This document shows positions 6,576-11,025 of a stretch of 11,025 nt of DNA, piece by piece. The position numbers were made by a program, and so were the translations under genes. Location of the stretch: contig DEHW01000214.1 in NCBI GenBank assembly GCA_002352135.1, positions 1-11,025 of the forward strand, written 5' to 3'. A model generated the notes under the pieces. It worked only from the letters and a program-made list of their open reading frames with translations. It made no database searches and was not told the DNA's origin. Position 1 is the first letter of the stretch. Each line of letters begins with the position of its first letter. The DNA comes from Lysobacterales bacterium UBA2790 (GTDB taxonomy: Bacteria; Pseudomonadota; Gammaproteobacteria; Xanthomonadales; Xanthomonadaceae).

Positions 6576-6944
6576 TCAGGCTGCGCCGCGACGTTCCGCC
6601 ACGATGGCGTCGTACGCCGCATTGAGGGCGCGGGCGCGGGCCTCGGCCTTGGCTCGCGTCGGTGCGTCGGCGCGAGCAAAGCGGTCGGGATGCACCTTCG
6701 ACATCGCCTTGCGCCAGGCGCGATCAATGTCCTTCATGCTGGCATGCCGCGAAACCCCAAGCAGGCGGTACGGATCGCTGGAATCCGGCGTTTCCCGGAC
6801 ACTTGGCGTCGCTCTGCCATGCGTACCGTGGAACCAGCCCGCATCGATGGCCCACCCCAGCAGAAAACCAATCACACCGCCCGCCGGATGGCGAACCAGC
6901 GCCCAGCCGATCAGCATGCCGAGCACGCGCGCGGTTACGTACAT
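6576..6944 (-). CDS. short membrane-anchored J-domain (DnaJ-like) protein
   Basis: With the ATG at 6944 the protein has 122 residues. Residues 3-38 form a glycine-rich hydrophobic segment (LGMLIGWALV, GGVIGFLLGWAID) like the N-terminal membrane anchor of DjlA. Residues ~57-115 are a J domain: DPYRLLGVSRHAS, helix II DIDRAWRKAMSKV, the HPD motif at His85-Pro86-Asp87, and a final helix ARALNAAYDAIVAE. J domains stimulate the ATPase of Hsp70/DnaK; this one would do so at the membrane. The TerB domain that separates anchor and J domain in DjlA is absent. The start is uncertain: the frame is open to 7061 and a GTG at 7019 would add 25 residues (LSAAAIAHDSD...), but neither start has a clear ribosome site. 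The DjlA-like start at 6944 is preferred. It lies between the toxin gene and the rraA-like gene on the same strand. Confidence 0.78.
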   Translation of the reverse strand: MYVTARVLGMLIGWALVRHPAGGVIGFLLGWAIDAGWFHGTHGRATPSVRETPDSSDPYRLLGVSRHASMKDIDRAWRKAMSKVHPDRFARADAPTRAKAEARARALNAAYDAIVAERRGAA

Positions 6945-7061
6945 CGGCGGGTCTTTGGCGGGCTCAGATTGGAATGCGCGCGTGTCGCTGTCATGGGCAA
7001 TTGCTGCGGCGGAAAGCACACAGGCTAGCAGAGCACAGCGAGCGCGATGGCGTGACGCGGA

Positions 7062-7448
7062 TCAGCCGCGCGCGGCGATGTTGGCGCGCAGCCAAGCGGC
7101 AAACTCGGTTTCATCCATTTCCCCGGCGGCGACGGCGAGCATGATCATGACGCAATCGACATCACTGGCGACCAACGCATGGCCGTTAAGTGCCAGGAAC
7201 AACTCCGTGCACACGAACGCGGTCCGTTTGTTGCCATCGATGAAAGGATGGTTGCGCGCGATGCCATAGCCGTAGGCGGCGGCACATGCCGCAACATCTG
7301 GCGTGCCGTAGGCGGCGAGATTGATCGGTCGTCCCATGGCCGATGCCAACAGCCCAGCATCGCGCACACCGACCGACCCGCCGTGCTCCGCCAGTTGCGC
7401 TTCATGAATCGCCCAGACGACCGACTCTTCAATCCAGATGAAGCTCAC
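7062..7448 (-). CDS. doc: Doc-type toxin (death-on-curing, Fic/Doc fold)
   Basis: This 128-residue protein has the length and motif of Doc toxins. Doc phosphorylates elongation factor EF-Tu and stops translation. The catalytic loop reads HPFIDGNKR (His67 to Arg75): the Lys at the position of the second Gly of Fic enzymes marks it as Doc (kinase) rather than an AMP-transferring Fic. The Pro after His and the Gly at 72 are nearer to the Fic consensus than the HxFxDANKR of P1 Doc. Other family features are the opening IWIEESVVWAIHEAQLAEHGG (split around 5-24), RDAGLLASAMGRP (29-41) and AAAYGYGIARN before the motif. The start is GTG at 7448, overlapping the antitoxin stop by 4 nt (GTGA), so translation is coupled. 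The antitoxin is AbrB/MazE-like, not Phd-like. The gene appears intact. Confidence 0.9.
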   Translation of the reverse strand: MSFIWIEESVVWAIHEAQLAEHGGSVGVRDAGLLASAMGRPINLAAYGTPDVAACAAAYGYGIARNHPFIDGNKRTAFVCTELFLALNGHALVASDVDCVMIMLAVAAGEMDETEFAAWLRANIAARG

Positions 7449-7672
7449 TTGGCCAACTCACGCAGCACATTGCGCCGCCGTTTCATGATTTCTTCCGCCA
7501 TCGACAATTGCTGATCGAAGGTGGGGTCGTATTCGACCAGCCGATAACCCTCTGGCGATTCGGTCAGATACAGGGTGTCGCCCTTCTCCAGCTTCATCCG
7601 CGCCAAGGCGTCCTTGGGCAGGATCACGCCGACCGAATTGCCGATCTGGGTCAGTTTGAGGGCGTAGTGCAT
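7445..7672 (-). CDS. AbrB/MazE-type antitoxin partner of the Doc toxin
   Basis: The protein has 75 residues. Residues ~1-45 form the swapped-hairpin beta-barrel DNA-binding domain of the AbrB/MazE/SpoVT family: LKLTQIGNSVGVILPKDAL (5-23), MKLEKGDTLYL. The rest (YDPTFDQQLSMAEEIMKRRR, then NVLRELAK) is a charged helix that probably binds and blocks the toxin; it resembles the C-terminal helix of Phd-type partners of Doc. The ATG at 7672 has GGGAG upstream on the minus strand (about 7678-7682). The gene overlaps the toxin by 4 nt and is preceded by a palindromic operator, as expected for an autoregulated type II toxin-antitoxin pair. Confidence 0.88.
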   Translation of the reverse strand: MHYALKLTQIGNSVGVILPKDALARMKLEKGDTLYLTESPEGYRLVEYDPTFDQQLSMAEEIMKRRRNVLRELAK

Positions 7673-7685
7673 GGCGGACTCCCGA

Positions 7686-7718
7686 CGGGCGTTATAACAG
7701 TCGTTAGACTAACGCCCG
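7686..7718. promoter_or_regulatory. palindromic operator/promoter of the toxin-antitoxin operon
   Basis: CGGGCGTTA (7686-7694) and TAACGCCCG (7710-7718) are 9-bp perfect inverted repeats separated by 15 bp. Inside them are two smaller dyads with the same GTTA/TAAC half-site: GTTATAAC (7691-7698) and GTTAGACTAAC (7703-7713). On the minus strand TATAAC within the first gives a -10-like hexamer. The site ends 13 bp upstream of the antitoxin ATG, the expected place for autorepression by an AbrB/MazE antitoxin. No -35 sequence stands out. Confidence 0.6.
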
Positions 7719-7758
7719 ATTCGCGTCTGCTCAAGTCCCGGGTCGGGCTTCAATGCGC

Positions 7759-7894
7759 CGAACTTGAGCCGCACCATCACCGATGCTCCACGCGCGTCCG
7801 CCCGGTAGTGACGCGTCTACCAAGCCCAACTGCGCGCCGGAGCGCCCCTCTCCGCAAGCGGGAGAGGGGCGCTCAGTTTCAAGGCTCAAGTTCG
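7759..7894. repeat. 136-bp segment bounded by 12-bp inverted repeats (MITE-like)
   Basis: CGAACTTGAGCC (7759-7770) and GGCTCAAGTTCG (7883-7894) are exact inverted copies. The enclosed sequence has no ORF of its own and contains a strong internal hairpin (7840-7874). A direct repeat, TCGGGCTT, lies just outside each end (7743-7750 and 7904-7911) at slightly unequal distances of 8 and 9 bp. A further GCTCAAGT copy occurs at 7729-7736. This could be a small non-autonomous element or simply a large stem-loop. Confidence 0.4.
7840..7874. repeat. 14-bp GC-rich hairpin of the dispersed CCCCTCTCC type
   Basis: GAGCGCCCCTCTCC (7840-7853) pairs perfectly with GGAGAGGGGCGCTC (7861-7874) around GCAAGCG. 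Hairpins with CCCCTCTCC...GGAGAGGGG arms are common as intergenic repeats in proteobacterial genomes. It could also help end transcription of the upstream peptidase gene, although no T-tract follows. Confidence 0.6.
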
Positions 7895-7912
7895 ATCAGT
7901 GGATCGGGCTTT

Positions 7913-7945
7913 GCCCGCGCAGAACCGCTTTCGCGCTGCGCGGGC
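7913..7945 (-). terminator. hairpin just after the S41 peptidase stop codon
   Basis: GCCCGCGCAG (7913-7922) and CTGCGCGGGC (7936-7945) form a 10-bp perfect stem with a 13-nt loop, 11 bp beyond the peptidase stop on the minus strand. The position fits a terminator; on the minus strand the stem is followed by AAAGCCCG rather than a T-run. Confidence 0.5.
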
Positions 7946-7956
7946 CAGCCGGGACT

Positions 7957-10900
7957 TCAGCGAAACGCCGTCGGTGCAGGCGGAGCGACGATGGGTTTCG
8001 GGGTTTGCGTTTCAAGCTGCTGCAACAGCACTTCCACGGCTTTTTCCAGCGAAGGATCGCGACCGGCGGCGATCAGCTCGGGTCGGTCGACCACTTCGAT
8101 GTCCGGGGCGACGCCTTCGTTCTCGACCTGCCAGCTACCGTCCTCGGCGGACATGAAGCGGAAGGTGGCGGCCAGAATCGAACCGCCATCGATCAGCGGC
8201 GGATTGCCAGAGATGCCGATCAAGCCGCCCCAGGTGCGTGTACCAATCAGGGTGCCGAGCTTTTCGTGGCGGAAGTAATACGGCAACGCATCACCGCCCG
8301 AGCTCGACAGTCCATTGATCAGCATCGCTTTAGGACCGCGATGAGCGATACCGGGTGTGGGCTGGGGCTCCAGACCACGACGCTTCCAGTAATTGAGCGG
8401 GGTACGCGAAAGCAGCTCGATCATGCGGTCAGGAATGAAGCCACCGCCGTTGTAGCGGTCATCGATGATCAGCGCATCCTTATGGGCCAAAGGCGCGAGC
8501 CACTGGTTGAGTTCGCGGTTGCCCTCCACGGCTGTATTCGGCAAGTGCAGGTAGCCGATCCGGCCACCCGACAGACGATCCACCATGGCGCGACGCTCGG
8601 CCACCCAATTCAGATAACGCAGGTTTTCTTCGCTGGCGAGCGTCTTGACCCGCACCACGCGTGAACCCTGCGCACTGGCTTTTGCATTGACGCGCAGTTC
8701 GACCACGCGCTCGGCCTTGTTTTCCAACAGTGCGTAGACGTTCTGCACACTGCGTGCATCCACGCCATCCACTGCCAACAGGAACTCTCCCGACTTGACG
8801 TTGACCCCTGCCTCGGTCAGCGGCGAGCGGTTGGCGGCATCCCAGTTCTCGCCCGCAAAGATGCGCTCGATGCGGAAGTAGCCACTGTCGTCGCGGCTGA
8901 ACTCCGCGCCCAGCAGGCCACCGGACTTGCGCGTTTGCGAAGCCGCATTCGGACCGCGTTCGACATACACATGCCCGGCATTCGCCTCGCCAGCGATTTC
9001 ATGCAGCACATAGTTGAGGTCCTCGCGCGTCACCACGGCGGCGGCCAAGGGGGCGTAGCGATCACGGATCGCATTCCAGCGCTCGATACCGCCGTGCATG
9101 CCCGGGTCGTAGAACCAGTCGCGCAGGATGCGCCAGGCATCGACATACATCTGTTGCCATTCGACGCGCGGATCGACGCGCAATTCGAGGCTGTCGAGCG
9201 CCGCCAGCTTGGCCTTGGCCGGGTCCTGTCCGGGCTGTGCATCGACCAGCGCCCAATCGCTCATCAAGCGCAGCAGCAACTTCTGGCCGTCCGCCGACAT
9301 GGCATAGCCACGTACACCCGGGGCAACGTCTTCCGCTTTGTCGCCGTCCAGCGCGAAGCGCTTCAGTGTCGGTGGCGATTGCATGCCACTGGTGGCGACG
9401 AAGAACACCGCGTCGCCATTGGCGCTGAGACCCTGATAGTTGCCGGGCGGCACGTCCAACGCCACCACGCGATCGTTGAATCCAGCGATGTCGATTCGCA
9501 AGGCGGGCGCGGCGTGCTTGCCTTCGCGCTGGTCGTCTTTGGCGTCCGCATCCGTCGACAGGTCCACCTCATCCGACTTGAGGGGCTTCAGCACCGGACC
9601 ATCCGCCGCCAGCGTCGCGGCATAGATGCGTGTGGCATTGGTGTAGAGATAGTTGAACTCGAAGGCGCTGAAGGTCAGGCCGCTGTAGTCGCGATTGGAG
9701 AGGAAATACAGATAGCGGCCTTGCGGATCGAAGGCCGGGGAGAACTCGTTGCTGAGGTCGGTGGTGAGTTGTTCGGCCTTGCCCGAGGCCATCGACCACA
9801 GCCAGATCGACTGCATCTGCGTCTGGTTGGTCTTGGCATAGGCCAGCCAGCGCGAATCCGGTGACCAGGTGTACTCGGTGATGTCCTCGAATTTGCCTTG
9901 GTCCACCTCGCGCGTCTTGCCTGTCGCCACCTCGATTACCCGCAGGCGCACGTTCTTGTCGGCGTAAGCCAGGAACTTGCCATCCGGCGACCAGATCGGC
10001 GGAAAGCGCCACACGTTGCCATCGGTGCTGAGTCGTCGCGGCTCACCGCTGCCATCCTGCGCGCGCAACCAGATTTCGTATTCGCCCGTGGCATCCGACA
10101 GATACGCAATCTGGCTTCCGTCCGGCGACCAGCTCACGCTGTGCTCGCGCACGCCGGGCGTGTGGCTGAGGTTGCGTGCGATGCCTTCTTTGGCAGGCAC
10201 GGTGAAGACCTCGCCACGCGCACCGAATACGGCACGTGCACCATCGGGCGACAGACCAAACGACTCCACATCCGGCGCCGCCTTGACGAATTGCGGCAAG
10301 GTTTGCGGCGCGTCATCACTGATCCAGACCGGAATGCGTGTCGCGCCGTGTGTGCCCACATCGTGACGCCACAACCAACCGCCCTGCTCGAAGACGATGG
10401 CATCGGGACCACCTGAGGTCCACAGCACATCGAAGTCGGTGAAATCGGTCAAGGCAACCGGCGCGACCGATTCGTTCTCCGCGGTGGCGGGCATCGAATA
10501 CAGGTTGGCGGTGCCGGTGCGATCCGAGGCGAAGTAGACACTGTCGCCAATCCAGGCCGGATTCTGATCCAGGCCTTCAAAGGTGGTCAGCTTGCGCGAG
10601 GTGTTGTGCACCAGATCGTAAGTCCAGACATCCGGCGCACGACCACCGCGGTAACGCTTCCACCCGCGCCAGTCGGCATCGATTGGTGTGTAGACGAACT
10701 GCGTGCCATCCGGCGACAGACTGCCACCACCGGATTCCGACATCGGCAACGGCTGCTCCATGCCACCGTCGACCGGCACCAGGTAGGGCCGACCACTGCG
10801 GTCGTCGTAGGGCACGCGATTCATCCGCACCACCACATGTTTACCGTCGGGCGTGAAATCCAGCACGCGGTAGTCCGTACCACCGCGCACCGGCATCGGC

Positions 10901-11025
10901 CCGATGTCGTTGTAGAACGTGAGCTGCTTGGGCACACCGCCGCTGGCCGGGATCACATACACCTGCCGCGTCCCGCTGTACTCGGCGGAATAGGCGATCA
11001 GACTGCCGTCGGGCGAAAACTTCGG
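7957..11025 (-). CDS. Tricorn-like S41 family peptidase with beta-propeller and PDZ domains (N-terminus outside window)
   Basis: The frame is open from the right edge (starting PKFSPDG) to a TGA at 7957-7959 and gives 1022 residues. In order: a TolB/Tricorn-type beta-propeller with many SPDG blades (WSPDGSQIAYLSD, WSPDGKFLAYAD, WSPDSRWLAYAKT); a helical stretch with WRILRDWFYDPGMHG; His in NAGHVYV (codon 8971-8973); a PDZ domain (about 8660-8925; LTEAGVNVKSGEFLLAVDG); and an S41 core with IDDRYNGGG, the nucleophile Ser in LSSSGGDALPYYF (codon 8299-8301), RTWGGLIG and the tetrad Glu in NEGVAPDIE (codon 8116-8118). The residue before the catalytic His is Gly, where Tricorn has a Ser of the tetrad. 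Relatives in this bacterial group are about 1080-1100 residues with a signal peptide, so about 60-80 residues are probably missing. Likely role: periplasmic degradation of peptides. Confidence 0.92.
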   Translation of the reverse strand, partial: PKFSPDGSLIAYSAEYSGTRQVYVIPASGGVPKQLTFYNDIGPMPVRGGTDYRVLDFTPDGKHVVVRMNRVPYDDRSGRPYLVPVDGGMEQPLPMSESGGGSLSPDGTQFVYTPIDADWRGWKRYRGGRAPDVWTYDLVHNTSRKLTTFEGLDQNPAWIGDSVYFASDRTGTANLYSMPATAENESVAPVALTDFTDFDVLWTSGGPDAIVFEQGGWLWRHDVGTHGATRIPVWISDDAPQTLPQFVKAAPDVESFGLSPDGARAVFGARGEVFTVPAKEGIARNLSHTPGVREHSVSWSPDGSQIAYLSDATGEYEIWLRAQDGSGEPRRLSTDGNVWRFPPIWSPDGKFLAYADKNVRLRVIEVATGKTREVDQGKFEDITEYTWSPDSRWLAYAKTNQTQMQSIWLWSMASGKAEQLTTDLSNEFSPAFDPQGRYLYFLSNRDYSGLTFSAFEFNYLYTNATRIYAATLAADGPVLKPLKSDEVDLSTDADAKDDQREGKHAAPALRIDIAGFNDRVVALDVPPGNYQGLSANGDAVFFVATSGMQSPPTLKRFALDGDKAEDVAPGVRGYAMSADGQKLLLRLMSDWALVDAQPGQDPAKAKLAALDSLELRVDPRVEWQQMYVDAWRILRDWFYDPGMHGGIERWNAIRDRYAPLAAAVVTREDLNYVLHEIAGEANAGHVYVERGPNAASQTRKSGGLLGAEFSRDDSGYFRIERIFAGENWDAANRSPLTEAGVNVKSGEFLLAVDGVDARSVQNVYALLENKAERVVELRVNAKASAQGSRVVRVKTLASEENLRYLNWVAERRAMVDRLSGGRIGYLHLPNTAVEGNRELNQWLAPLAHKDALIIDDRYNGGGFIPDRMIELLSRTPLNYWKRRGLEPQPTPGIAHRGPKAMLINGLSSSGGDALPYYFRHEKLGTLIGTRTWGGLIGISGNPPLIDGGSILAATFRFMSAEDGSWQVENEGVAPDIEVVDRPELIAAGRDPSLEKAVEVLLQQLETQTPKPIVAPPAPTAFR

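Noticed and set aside
6533..6727. N-terminal extension of the RraA-family protein
   Set aside because: The added 65 residues are Arg/Pro-rich and overlap the J-domain coding region; the ATG at 6532 has a clear AGGAG site and matches the family N-terminus.
6571..7269. Plus-strand ORF of 232 codons opposite the J-protein and toxin
   Set aside because: Spans two well-supported minus-strand genes and their junction; low-complexity Ala/Arg/Ser composition.
7840..7874. CRISPR-like palindromic repeat
   Set aside because: A single hairpin without repeated units or spacers in the window.
7783..8664. Plus-strand ORF of 293 codons opposite the peptidase C-terminal region
   Set aside because: Crosses the intergenic hairpins and runs antisense to the S41 catalytic core, whose motifs are clear; no start signal.
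8935..9864. Plus-strand ORF of 309 codons opposite the peptidase propeller
   Set aside because: Antisense shadow; Val/Arg/His-biased composition without motifs.

Overview
The window is GC-rich, densely coded bacterial chromosome. Its content suggests a gammaproteobacterium of the Lysobacterales (Xanthomonadales), perhaps Rhodanobacteraceae or Lysobacteraceae. This placement is inferred from a CadC-type winged-helix/TPR regulator, secreted proteins ending in a DGFE tail, a periplasmic Tricorn-like S41 peptidase and a short DjlA-like J protein. No phage, transposase, rRNA, tRNA or CRISPR is visible.

Left part (1-1076, + strand): the last residues of a probable alpha/beta hydrolase, then 20 nt later a full-length FMN-dependent nitronate monooxygenase, likely one transcription unit.

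Centre (1264-5997, + strand): a 946-residue membrane-anchored one-component regulator (cytoplasmic DNA-binding winged helix, one membrane helix, large TPR-containing outer part), followed by two tandem paralogous secreted beta-rich proteins of about 247 residues. Both paralogues end in LF(S/N)DGFE. Upstream of each lies a set of TTGATC-like hexamers on an 11-bp pitch, the spacing that OmpR/PhoB-type winged helices read. The simplest model is that the regulator senses something in the periplasm or envelope and controls the two secreted proteins through these boxes. This module is the most interesting part of the window.

Right part (6044-11025, all - strand): from the right edge leftward, a Tricorn-like S41 peptidase (N-terminus outside the window), a gene-free stretch of 284 bp with hairpins and a small MITE-like inverted-repeat segment, an AbrB/MazE-type antitoxin overlapping a Doc-type toxin, a short membrane-anchored J-domain protein, and an RraA/HMG-aldolase family protein. 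A strong hairpin at 6007-6036 separates the convergent + and - strand blocks.

No gene-free stretch exceeds 300 bp. The four larger gaps (1077-1263, 4105-4241, 4983-5250, 7673-7956) are covered by the regulatory and repeat entries.
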